A program made the translations under genes and the position numbers. A DNA stretch of 64,000 nt from Pycnopodia helianthoides (taxonomy: Eukaryota > Echinodermata > Asteroidea > Forcipulatida > Asteriidae). The stretch lies in NCBI GenBank assembly GCA_032158295.1, contig CM063246.1, positions 22,892,135-22,956,134 of the forward strand, written 5' to 3'. Shown one piece after another: positions 53,364 through 64,000 of this stretch (the stretch's first letter is position 1; every line of letters begins with the position of its first letter). A model generated the notes under the pieces. The model made no database searches. It was not told the origin of the DNA and saw nothing but the letters and a program-made list of their open reading frames with translations.

Positions 53364-56300
53364 AGGGAATTAAAAGGTTGAACCTTTTTTTAAAATTCCA
53401 AATCTGATATTCTAAATAAACGATACATTTGAAACATTCATAATATTATTAAACTTAAGAAAAAGTTTGATTTTAATTTGTTGCTGTAAAACAAATATTT
53501 AACTGTTTAACAGTAAGCTGATTTATACAATTTAAAACGAGGATTTTAATATAGCCACTTGGTCTTCAATCTAATTTACTTGTACTGTTTTGCTTCTTCT
53601 CTTCTTCTCCCAGAATAGTAAACAATATTCAATGATGTTAAGGCAAATTAATGAGAATAATTATATATGAACCTAACGGACTTTTTAACCAATGTCTAGA
53701 TCTGTATGTTACAATTTCATGTGAAGTTCTGAAGGCACAAACACATTTTAAACTGCTTACAAATTCATACCTGACCGAAGGGTAGTTTTAAGATCATAAA
53801 AGTCCATTTTGTTTCATTGATTTGTCAATTTATATTATTTTTGCACTTCGTATGGTTTTCTTGGCATCTGGGTTTACATTTCACTTTACTTGAAGTTAAA
53901 GTTAGATCATTTTGTTGACAGTGTAATGATGAAAAGTTATAAAATAAACCAACTGGGAAAATTAGAAAAGTGTTTGGGTTTTCTTTGTCGGTGTGTTGAT
54001 TGATATAATTATTGTGTTTGGATTTTAGTGGGCCACATCGGCATTAGAGGGGATAAGCTTTGGAATCGAATTCCCTTTCAATGATTAAATGTACTAAATT
54101 ATAAACGAATTTTGTTTAAATTGTTAATAAAGGACGTCGTTTTTGCATGATGAGCAAATAAAGTGTCGGACGGAATTTTGTTCTCCCTGGAAAATCACAG
54201 TTATTTTATATTGTTGAGCGGACTTCAATCTGATTTCCATATCTTAGAAATCAAACAATAAGTTAAATGCACAACTTCTTTCCAAGTAACGAAATTTGTC
54301 AAACTGTGTTAGTTTGGGGGTTTTGGGGTTATTGTTTAGTGTGTTGAGGTACGTGATTTATGATTGGAGAATATTATCCTCACTCTGTAGACGTAATCGG
54401 GCCTACTGGTTTGAGGTACTATGTTTTGTAGACATCCACCAGACCGGTTTTCCACCCGTAGCACCTACACATAAAATAGTCTCAGTCTCGGACTTCCGTA
54501 TCAAAAAATTACACTTGTTATACTAAAAGGAGAAAAAGCCCTACAAATTTACGGAACAGTAAATGGTAAACTAACATTTTCACTGTCTCCGCGATATTTT
54601 ACTCCAGAAAATAATCAGTTTCATTTGAAACCCAAATTGTAGGCTACCTTTTCTGTTTATTTATTGTATTTATTCAGTTTATTTCTATATTTTTTAAATT
54701 ATCTTTTTACAGAAGAAAAGGCAATGTATCCCCTCCCATCCACACCTTCCCAAGCACCCACTTTTTACGCATCGAACTAGGTCTGTTTTTTCTCAATAGG
54801 CCTATATTTATTTTGTTATTTATTTGTGTTTATTCATTTTCGTTTGTTTAACTAATTACAGTAAATGAACATTTTGAAATTAACTGTAATATCTGTTTAT
54901 ATAAAACAGTGCGATTACCCCTGCCTACCGACCCACTACTTCACGCACCGAACTGTTAGCCGGGGGGGTAACTGTGTCACTGTGTCATTCTGTTTTTATT
55001 TGTTCATTTTGCATTTTTAGTCAGTTCATGTAAACTTCATTCTAAAAACGAACATTTTTTTGAAAACCCTTCTATTTTAATATCTTATTTAAAATTTTAA
55101 AAACCTTTCTCTGACTTTGACAATGAAACTGATTCTGTACATTTCTTGAATTGTAAACAGCCAAAGTGCGAAAGTAAACTATTGTTGTTGCAAGTGCAAC
55201 GACACCTGTTGCAATGTCGTATGTATCACTAACATTCTCATAACAGCTGAACAACAATGGATATGAGTCTAGCCTACCACGTGACAGCTGACGGAACATG
55301 AACTGACCCAACTGCTCGGGGGGGTTAATGTGCATGGATGGCACGTGCCTCTCCGGCGCCAATGTTTAAAGTGAGCGATCGCTGTCGTGTTTGACAGCTG
55401 CCTACGGTCGTCGCGTGCCTTGTTGTCGTTTTTCTTTTCCTTTTTATTATAAAGATATTGACTTTTCATTTTGTTGATGTTCGTTTACTTTGTTATTACT
55501 TTTCAATTTGAAATCCGGATTACCACCCTAGGCAAACGTTAGTTTTGAAGTGTTTAGTCAATGATAAACAATTGCCATGCCTATGGTTATTTATTTACGT
55601 ATTTTTATTATTTGTTGTATTATTATTTATTTGATTAAATGACAAGGCGGTGTTAACTGAATTAATGATCTTGGGTATTTGGTTTACAAAATAGACGAAC
55701 GACTTCATCAACGGTAATTTTAAACCGCAAGGGGTGCATTATTAGTGTTTTCCGTTCACAGATAAAGTATTACACATACATAAATTGAAAGATGTATTCG
55801 ATTAAAAAATTGCTGCTCTCTGTTACAGTTAATGTAAGAATACATAGGATTGTGGAATTGTCTCACTTTTCATAATCACAGGCCCACACTATCTCCACAC
55901 TGTCTCTTTTACAATAAGAGCGCCCTCTATCTGTTACAGAAAAATATTGCAGCAGGTGTAACAACATAAACCCCCAACGACACCGTGTGATAATAGTTTA
56001 ATACATTATTTAGTGAACCCCCCAAAATGATGAATTTTGAAATTTGATCCGAGTGTGCAAAAAAAATTACTTTACCCAAAAAATATACTCAAAACGGACA
56101 GGGTGTTCAGATTTCGTTATTAAATACAATGGTTTGAATATTAATTTTCAGCTGAAATTCAGTTTATGGGGGCGGAACCGGGGGGGGGGGAGTTCCCAAC
56201 TTTGAAAGGTAGCAATTTGCAGGCAACAAAAAAATGATAGGAGGCTAGGTAGGCATTTTTTGGCACATGAAGTGATGTTTCATGAATTTGCGTTATGCCG

Positions 56301-57759
56301 CTGTTGACGTATGCAGGGAGAAGTAATTTTAGAACCTGTGTCTCAAAATCTGTAATAGTGTGAAAGCCCCATTCAAAGAACATGTACATGTACTTTTTGT
56401 TGACTGATTCACAATCAAGGCAACAATTCAAATTCCTCTTGTTTTCTACCACTGATTAAAGAAATAATAAACTTCATGAGAGTTTTTTCTCTCTGTTAAA
56501 TCATGGAGGTAGTAAATCATGGAAAAAGACATTTAGCAACAGTCGCAGCGGTTTTTAACAACATTGTGTGAATGGTTCTTATGTGTATCATTTGGATGGC
56601 GCACGATAATAATGCAACACAGAATCAAGTTTATACTTGAGCGTTAGTTTTAATTTAGACTACAAAAAACAGGGCCTAGGCATGAACGTGAGCCGCAAAA
56701 TGTTGGCTAAGCTTGGGTCATCCACGCACCAAAACGTCCTTTTGGAACGAAATAAATTAACATTTACATACAGAATAATAACTAAATCCTTATTTACATA
56801 AATAAACTAATCCAATGCCTCGCATAATTCCGACACCAATGACCCACCTTTTTAAGTCTCTCAAAATGGAGTTTATAAAAGTTTGTTTTTGGAAAACAAA
56901 TTCAAAATCAAAACTTATCAAAATCATGGGGGTGGCATCCGGTTACACGTCGTTGAGCCATCGGGCCGGACTGGCTTGATTTGGTTTGACTTATGCAAAT
57001 TATACTTGAACCATGACCGCACTTCCGATCTGCTGTGGTGAATGGCCAATAACAAACTACGCTTATCAGTAAAACCGCCCACTTTGTAGGGCGCAAGCTC
57101 ACACACAGCGGGTGGTATACTGTGTGCACTCTCCGTGTGCACGCGCGTATGGTCTTAGTACATGTACATGTACATGCATTAACTAAGTGTACATGTACAT
57201 TTCGTACATGACGGTATACAATGCGCACACACATACACACACCACAGGTATACATGTCATAAATGGTATGGATGTACTGTATGCATGTACTGAGGAACAA
57301 GAATATGTGTCTTAAGATAGCAGTTTTTAAAAACAAGAAGCAACTCGCCAAACTTAGTCGTCATGAAGGAGGTATGTACATTTAAATGCATCTTTAAAGT
57401 GTTTCCCGTAATGGGGAAATTTCAGAATAATTTGTTGGTATTTAAATAGAATGATTCTTTGAAACTCATTTTTGAAAAAAAATGGGTGGGAAATGCCGCG
57501 TTCCCTGGCGTGAATGGCTTGGCGATCGAGTGCGTTCGTTTGCTTTTCAATGTTGTTGGTCTTTTGCATTTATTTAAATAGTAACCTTTTTAAATACCCT
57601 AACCACAATGGACAAAAGAACATTATCATGTTGACTGAGCACACAAAAGCCGCAAATTCACAGTGACTTTTACGTAACAGTGCTTTGCATTTTTAAAACA
57701 GGCTGGCGTGCTGCACTGACCTCCACCACCAATGCAACACTCCACTGCACGCACCACTC
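53364..57759. other. Intergenic region and probable 5' region of TRIM71
   Basis: No coding exon is recognised. A relatively CpG-rich patch around 55270-55430 and another around 57080-57150 are candidates for the TRIM71 promoter. A possible acceptor (TTTTTAAAACAG, ending 57701) precedes the TRIM71 start by 58 bases and would allow an upstream untranslated exon. Around 57150-57235 a cluster of palindromic GTACATGTAC units occurs. Confidence 0.35.
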
Positions 57760-60078
57760 ATGGCCGCCTTCGCTGCTGCAGTAGCCGAAGAATTCAACGA
57801 ACAGCAATGGTGTGCGCTCTGTTCAGAACGTTTGCAGGGTACGGAGCCCAAAATCCTGTCCTGCTTTCACAAATTCTGCCGGCCGTGTTTGGAGATGCGA
57901 ATTGCCGAGCCAGATCGCATCCGGTGTCCAACTTGCTATCAGGAAAGTCAGCTAAGCGACTTGGGGGTGGATGGGCTGCCGACCGATCTTTTCATCAGTA
58001 ATATTCTTGATGTTGTCGGCAGTCACGAGGATGACGGTGACGGCGTTCCGTTGCCGACCGACCGACGAAATTGCAGTTCATGTGATGAGGGGCAAATTGC
58101 TTCTAGGCTGTGTAGAGACTGCAATGAGAGATTATGTGAAAGCTGTGTTCAGGCTCACCTACGTGTCAGATTGACTAAAGATCATCAAATAGTTATGCTG
58201 CAATCCCAAGGGCCAAATATTTCCAGCGGTCGACACAGAAATCAACATCATCAGTCCTACCAAGCACAGATACAGCCAGTGTCCGATAGACCACCAAGCT
58301 ACTGTGAAATCCATCCAGATGAAGTCTTGCGACTTTATTGTGATTCATGTAGTAAAGCAATATGCCGAGATTGTACCATGATGGATCATCGTGGGCATAG
58401 TTGTGTGTACCTCCAAAATGCTATCGAGGACAGTAAAGCCATCACCCTCCGTCTTCTCAGTGATGCTAAAAACGGCATGCATGCATTAGAGGACAGCTTA
58501 TCTCACACTCGATTGATGGCTGAGCAAGTTGAAAAGAGAACACAACTTGTTGTCAAAGAGGTCCAATCGGTCATGCGTCATCATCTAACAGCTCTGGAGG
58601 AAAGGGAACGAGATTTGCTGCGGAAAGTTGAAAAAATCAGACAGGTCAAAGGTCGGGCATTGCACATGCAGATGGAAGACTTGAAGCAAGGGTTGGAGAG
58701 TGTGTCCAACTGTATTGGGACAGTAGAGAATGCCTTGCAAACCGGAACCGATTTGGATGTCCTTAAGACCAAGGACTTGATTGTGAATCAGATGCAGGCC
58801 CTGCGAGGGTTAAGGGGGCATCTTCAGCCCCATGAAGATGACCAAGTTATATTTACACCTCCTGATGCTGCCCTTCATACTGCTATCAGCTCTCTTGGTT
58901 TTATCAGTAGTAGTGCATATGCACCAACCTCGTATGCCACTGGTGATGGGCTGAAGCGTGCACTACAGGGTAAAATCGCAACGTTTATGGTACACGCCAA
59001 GGACCACAATGCCGAGTCCCGCTGCATTGGAGGCGAAGCTGTTGAGGTCATCATCCAAGGACCTGAAGGTGGACTCTACCCAGCTGAAGTTGTTGATCGT
59101 CAGAATGGTACCTACGCTGTCAGCTACCGACCACAGCTAGAGGGCCGACATGTGGTGTCAGTAACAATCCGGGGAAAAAACATCCAAGACAGCCCTTTCA
59201 TCGTTACAGCTCGCACTGGTCGGAATTATGCCAAAATTGCTAAAGTTCAACTCAACTTTGGCACTGAAGGTGAGGGTGATGGTCAGCTCTGTCGACCATG
59301 GGGAATTGCTGTGAATAAAGACAATTTCATCATCATAGCAGATCGCAGTAACAATCGCATTCAGGTCTTCACTCCAAAAGGAATATTTCATCACAAGTTT
59401 GGCTCAGCAGGATCTCGAAATGGCCAGTTTGACCGTCCGGCTGGAATAGCCATGGATAGCCATGGAAACATTATTGTTGCTGATAAAGATAATCACCGTA
59501 TACAGGTATTCACATTTGAGGGACAGTTCCTGTTTAAGTTTGGCGAGAAAGGCAGTAAGAACGGCCAGTTCAACTATCCATGGGACGTGGCTGTGAACAA
59601 CGAGGGAAAGATTCTGGTGTCCGATACACGCAACCATCGTATCCAAGTCTTCCATCAAGATGGCACCTTCTGCAATAAGTATGGCTTTGAGGGTGCTCTT
59701 TGGAAGCATTTTGATTCACCAAGAGGAGTTGCTTTCAACAACGAGGGCCATGCCGTCGTCACTGACTTCAACAATCACCGGCTGCTTGTCATCACTCCTG
59801 AATTTACATCGGCTCGTTATCTTGGCTCAGAGGGTAGTAATAACGGGCAATTTCTCAGACCTCAAGGAGTGGCCATCGATCAGGAGGGAAACATCATCGT
59901 GGCCGACTCAAGAAACCACCGCATTCAAGTATTTCAGCCAAACGGCAACTTCCTCTGCAAGTTTGGAATTCAGGGAATACAGGAAGGCCAGCTTGACCGC
60001 CCGTCCGGAATATGCGTCACCCCAGATGGTGTTATCCTCGTGGTGGACTTCGGAAACAATAGAGTACAAGGTTTCTGA
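57760..60078 (+). CDS. TRIM71: TRIM71/LIN-41 family RING-B-box-filamin-NHL protein
   Basis: LIN-41/TRIM71 is a cytoplasmic RNA-binding protein and E3-ligase-type protein that represses target mRNAs through its NHL propeller and controls developmental timing and stem-cell proliferation. The 772-residue frame is uninterrupted. RING finger: C18-x2-C21, C35-x-H37-x2-C40-x2-C43, C56-x2-C59. B-box 1 about 104-147, B-box 2 about 181-220 ([17 protein letters not shown]), coiled coil about 222-335, filamin/ABP280 repeat about 395-490, six NHL repeats about 500-772. Blocks such as [44 protein letters not shown] and [13 protein letters not shown] are specific to TRIM71 rather than TRIM2/3 or TRIM32. Human TRIM71 is 868 residues, with a longer N-terminal low-complexity part and several exons; here the whole coding region is one exon. 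The ATG at 57760 is the first in frame before the RING. The C-terminus reads NNRVQGF, where I expect NNRILVF. Confidence 0.95.
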   Translation: MAAFAAAVAEEFNEQQWCALCSERLQGTEPKILSCFHKFCRPCLEMRIAEPDRIRCPTCYQESQLSDLGVDGLPTDLFISNILDVVGSHEDDGDGVPLPTDRRNCSSCDEGQIASRLCRDCNERLCESCVQAHLRVRLTKDHQIVMLQSQGPNISSGRHRNQHHQSYQAQIQPVSDRPPSYCEIHPDEVLRLYCDSCSKAICRDCTMMDHRGHSCVYLQNAIEDSKAITLRLLSDAKNGMHALEDSLSHTRLMAEQVEKRTQLVVKEVQSVMRHHLTALEERERDLLRKVEKIRQVKGRALHMQMEDLKQGLESVSNCIGTVENALQTGTDLDVLKTKDLIVNQMQALRGLRGHLQPHEDDQVIFTPPDAALHTAISSLGFISSSAYAPTSYATGDGLKRALQGKIATFMVHAKDHNAESRCIGGEAVEVIIQGPEGGLYPAEVVDRQNGTYAVSYRPQLEGRHVVSVTIRGKNIQDSPFIVTARTGRNYAKIAKVQLNFGTEGEGDGQLCRPWGIAVNKDNFIIIADRSNNRIQVFTPKGIFHHKFGSAGSRNGQFDRPAGIAMDSHGNIIVADKDNHRIQVFTFEGQFLFKFGEKGSKNGQFNYPWDVAVNNEGKILVSDTRNHRIQVFHQDGTFCNKYGFEGALWKHFDSPRGVAFNNEGHAVVTDFNNHRLLVITPEFTSARYLGSEGSNNGQFLRPQGVAIDQEGNIIVADSRNHRIQVFQPNGNFLCKFGIQGIQEGQLDRPSGICVTPDGVILVVDFGNNRVQGF

Positions 60079-63000
60079 ATTTTATTGTAATTTACGGGTA
60101 TTATATAAGCTGTCAATGGTGGACGGCTGGTGAGTAAGAAAGGTTGGTACCTTAAAGTTGTTTGCATTTTGACCACATCACACTAAAAAAAATTGTATAT
60201 AAAAATTTGCTCTTTCTTTGTTTGTGTTGAAAAGTTTTGCTTCGCAGTGCTCAAAGCATTTTAAACTCAGCTGTGCTTTTCAGTACTTGTGACAAGTTGT
60301 GATACACATACCCATTAAGCCCTAGACAAAAATGCAAGTTTTAATTTTTACAATTGTGTTTCTTCCTCCAGAATTTTGTATAGAATGAAATGATGCTTGC
60401 ATGTGATGTATATGTAAAGATACAATTTATATTTTATCTGATGTGCTTTCTCAGGAGACTCTGTGATGGGAGTTTTAAATGCAAACGTCTCAAGGGTGCA
60501 GCAGCAGGGAATAATATTTAATATAGCAGTCTGTTGCTCAGAGCAAAGCACTTGTTTTAATACCTCTTCACTTGACGATGCTTTATTATTGTAACTTTCT
60601 CAAATAAAAACTGTCAGTTTGTTTTTGTTTGAAATGAATTATCAGCTTTGATCTTTGTTGTGGAAAAGATCAGACTTTTAAATCAGACTTTTTCAGTGTG
60701 GTAGAAATTAATAAGCCAAATTTTAACAAAAATAAAATGTCATGCTAGTCATCGCAAGGTTGGCCAACTTCATTAAAAATTGCCTGAAGGATTTTAAAAG
60801 CAAAGAAAGAAAAAGTTTTGTAAAGTAGTTGTGTCAACTCATTGCGAATGTTGTCACTGTGATTTGTGGTGTCGAGATGACGCCACATTAAAATATTACT
60901 CTTCCACCACCAAAGATTTTTAAATTTTCAAAATATTTAGAGTTTTAGCAGGAGGACAGCCCAAGGCTGCTTTTTTGCAGGTCAAACCGTGCAGCAAGGT
61001 GCGTATCTGCGTTGCACCAATTTTATGATTTTATACTCCAGACAAATGCTTATAAAGCAATTCAGGGTTTGCTATTCTTCTTAAGTATTGTTTTTGCTGT
61101 TTTAATTCAGAAGTGAATAAAACTGTCCCTCGGATGACGAAGAATTGAGCAACATATCCAACAAGCATTGTAGCAAGTATACTAGAGAGTAGAAATTGAA
61201 ATCTTAGGATGTGACAATGTTTACATGAAGGTATACCTTCAAAAAATTCTCCATTTAAACTAACATGCTAATAACAAAATTTAAATAATGTTTTGGACAG
61301 ATCATAAATTCAGAGGCTTTTTTAAATGATTGTTTTGCCACCAGTTTACAGTCGAACCTAATTTGAATTCCAATTTCTAGGGCTGTGTCCTCAAACCATT
61401 GCTTAGTAATTGCTATGCAAAAATAGTAGTATTGCAAAATTGCAAATGCTACTATTTTTGACCAAAAAATTTGCAATGAAAGTTTGTTCGCTTTTTGTGT
61501 GATAAATTGTTCTGTGAATAATGATTCCTTGTTCTTAAAAAGTAGTGAAAATGTTGTCAGTTTGTGAGTTTTAAACAGCACCTTTTAAAATTCTACCTCA
61601 TTTAAGTTTTGCACCTCATTATAAATGTATTAAGTAGGGTTAGTTTTACATATTTAAAGCAGTGCCTTGTTCTTTTGTATGTTAATTCTAGTTTTGTTTG
61701 AGCGTATGCTCTTTATAATTTGTACTTCAGTCTCTAGACATTGTTATGGGGTTTGTTTTTGCCCTTTTTTCCAATTAATCACGTTGTATTTGGTAAATTA
61801 GTTTGTTGTTTTCCCATTTATGTTGATCTGCAAAATGATTTAATCTCATGACACATGTAAAAAGTCAAAACACATCATTGTTGTTTCAAGAATGACAGTT
61901 TTTGTGCCAACATAGATGACTTCCAATTTATATTTTTACTTTGAAGACTCAGGAGTATTTTCACCGGGCTGTCATGTGCAGCTCGCTCACTCACTCACAA
62001 ATACCAAGCAATGGCCGCTTTGCTGCATGAAGAATTGTCAGCTAAGACTTTTTCATCCAGTCTTACTGCTCGTTGTCTCGGTTTAGGTCTTCATATGTTA
62101 CCGAGATGTACATGTATAGATCTGTATCATATGCAATATAATTATGCAAAGTGCTGACTTAAATGTAACGGTTTACCAAACGCCCCGCCATGACTCACTT
62201 TGAAATGTTCTTCGTTGCTTGAAATGCATTACTAACAGTTCAGTACAGCATAATGCGTTAACATACCCCTACATCAGCTTACTGTATCTAAAGAGAGGAA
62301 TGGCGTAATTACAAATCCATCTCAATCATGAGCAGGAAATCTTTCTTTGATATTTAGTTGTCCTCGCATCATTGTAGCTCATTGCAATTGATATGGGACA
62401 AGTTTCTCCAAACCAAATCATTTTTAAAGATATTATTCAACAATGTTAGATCTTGTATGAATACAAAAGACCAACTAAGCTTTAGTATTTGAATAATAAC
62501 CCAAATTTTAAGTGAATGTGGGTTTATATTTGTGAGACTACAAAGCATGAATCACACATGTCCAAAAATACCACAAGCTGGGTGTAAATTTCACACAGTG
62601 CTAAAACCAATATGGCGACCTCAAGCTATCAGTGCTGTAGCATACAGTACATGTGTTGTGTGGGTCACTGGAAAATTTTAATCTAACCACACTGATTATG
62701 CACCAGGTCACTTTCTTCTGATGTTGGCCCTGAGTGCAGTATACTGAATGGTTAAAGGGACTAGCTGGACCGAGCCTCATGTAAAAACCATCTGTATTTT
62801 AAGATTATCATCTACTCTACTCCTTTAACCTAAAAAATTCTTAAAAGAGATTTGTTTCTCAGATAAAGAGTGCATTAAATGTTTATACTTCACAAGCATT
62901 TATAAAAATCTACGTTTACCTCAAAATCAATGACATTTTTGTAATGACTTTGAATTAAATTGCCCAACGAAATATTTAGTTTATAAATAAAGATATCATT

Positions 63001-63200
63001 AATGTTGCATTCTTGAAGCTTTTTATCAAAAACACAACGGTACAACTATCACTGTCAATTACATATTTAATTTTGGAGTAGGGGTGGGGGTAAACCGTAA
63101 AAGATTGTGGGGGATGATCCATTTTCATAAAAAAAACAGTTGTACACTGATATTCAGAAAGCTGATCAGAAATAGCTGAGTATTTTGTAAGGAACAGTTT
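60079..63200 (+). other. TRIM71: Probable TRIM71 3' untranslated and downstream region
   Basis: There is no coding potential. Candidate polyadenylation signals (AATAAA) occur at 60603, near 60731, near 61115 and near 62982. Seed-type let-7 matches occur at 61593-61600 (8-mer), 62917-62923 (7-mer-A1) and 60561-60566 (6-mer). Whether the transcript extends to each site is not known. Confidence 0.45.
61593..61600 (+). promoter_or_regulatory. let-7 8-mer seed match in the TRIM71 3' region
   Basis: CTACCTCA is the complement of let-7 positions 2-8 plus the A opposite position 1. It lies 1.5 kb after the TRIM71 stop codon in an AT-rich context. let-7 repression of lin-41/TRIM71 is established in nematodes and vertebrates; here it is inferred. 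Confidence 0.55.
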
Positions 63201-63654
63201 TTCTGATGCCATATCTACATGTACTCTTCCAGCTTGAAAACTGCACTTGTATTGGTTTGATTTTAATATTGGAGTTGGTAGTTCTTTTACAAATGTTAAG
63301 GTTATTCAATTGTCCTGATGCAAATGTATTTTATTGGTACGGTTATACAAAATGTTGTCTCAAGCTGTAAAAAACTTAATTTTTAATTGCTGCCAAACAA
63401 AACACACCTTAATCTTATGCAGTAACTCCTGCTAGTCATGACAAACGTGTACTTAGCCATGGGATTTAATGTACATTCATTCAGTTTTGCCTGGCCAAAC
63501 AAATCACAAGGAGATTCTTTGAAGAAATATATATATTGGTCTGAGAAAAGTAAATAGGGGTTGCTATTATTTTCTTCGTAAAAATTGTGTTTTCTATTAT
63601 AGCTTTCTATTAAAAGAATTGAGCATGATATTTTACAGAGGCTACAAAGGCAAT

Positions 63655-63770
63655 TAACTTGATGCCCCTTGGTCACTGCCTTGGTGCCACTTGAAATGTT
63701 CCTGTAGAAATTTCCATTTCCATCTCAAAGGTGCCCCCTTCTAAGAAAAACTGCCTTGCCCTTTCAAGAG
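63655..63770 (-). repeat. Interspersed repeat family R1, copy 3 (minus strand)
   Basis: Read on the minus strand: GGGCAAGGCAGTTTTTCTTAG, AAGGGGGCACC, GAAATTTCTACAGGAACATTT and GGCACCAAGGCAGTGACCAAGG occur in the same order as the copies at 2735 and 48149. Confidence 0.65.
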
Positions 63771-64000
63771 CTATAGCTGGCTGTAAGAGCAAAGTATCAA
63801 GTCTGAAGAATACATTACACATTCAACTTATTTTTGAAAAAAAAAATCTTTTGTGGTTGATGACAGAATAGACTTAGAGGGGGCCTAGAAATTTTTCTAA
63901 TCAAGTGATGACATTCTAATACAAAGAAAGACTTGGGTTTAAAAACTGAAGGAAGATAAACCTGTGTTAAAATCTACTGATTCTGTGACTGGGCATGACT

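Noticed and set aside
56908..57351. 147-codon minus-strand open frame
   Set aside because: Its Cys/Tyr/Thr/His-rich content comes from GTACATGTAC and GTGTGCAC tracts, and there is no family resemblance.
60449..61067. Possible lin-4/miR-125 sites near the TRIM71 end (CTCAGGA at about 60450, TCAGGG at about 61062)
   Set aside because: Only a 6-mer match or imperfect seeds were found, which is too weak to list as regulatory sites.

Overview
The window is eukaryotic nuclear DNA. It is AT-rich, with spliced genes, GT-AG introns of roughly 0.1 to 3 kb, abundant SINE/MITE-type repeats and a short (TTAGGG)n block. Gene content (LIN-41/TRIM71, FAAP24, mitochondrial MCAT, MCM4, TENT4-type poly(A) polymerase, beta-type syntrophin) and the repeat types point to a marine invertebrate deuterostome, most likely an echinoderm. 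The species cannot be named from the sequence.

Layout. 1-9530 is probably intron 1 of a syntrophin gene (minus strand) whose first coding exon is 9531-10041. This stretch also holds a 1.5-kb minisatellite (about 4628-6150) and a TTAA-flanked foldback element (8070-8490). About 0.8 kb away and divergent is MCAT (plus, 10840-13812, 6 coding exons). 13.8-24.2 kb has no recognisable coding exon; it holds a 25-bp tandem array, a telomere-like block, a MITE and a CpG-rich element with 10-bp direct-repeat flanks. 24192-36574 (minus) is a 9-exon TENT4/TRF4 non-canonical poly(A) polymerase with an apparent one-base frameshift in exon 8. 37.8-38.8 kb holds a TTAA-type MITE and a SINE. 39096-41644 (minus, 5 exons) is FAAP24, with a LINE relic in an intron. 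43.3-43.9 kb looks like a divergent promoter with E2F-type sites. MCM4 (plus, 44718-52565, 17 coding exons) follows; two of its introns carry related repeats with a hammerhead-ribozyme-like core, one arranged as a ~230-bp hairpin. 57760-60078 is an uninterrupted 772-codon TRIM71/LIN-41 reading frame, followed by 3' sequence with let-7-type seed matches.

Two functional groupings are visible. FAAP24 (Fanconi anaemia/FANCM partner) and MCM4 (replicative helicase) lie head-to-head around E2F-like sites, consistent with S-phase co-expression. LIN-41 and its candidate let-7 sites suggest the conserved heterochronic module. All exon coordinates were derived by hand from splice consensus, reading-frame phase and protein similarity recalled from the families; no database search or transcript data was available.
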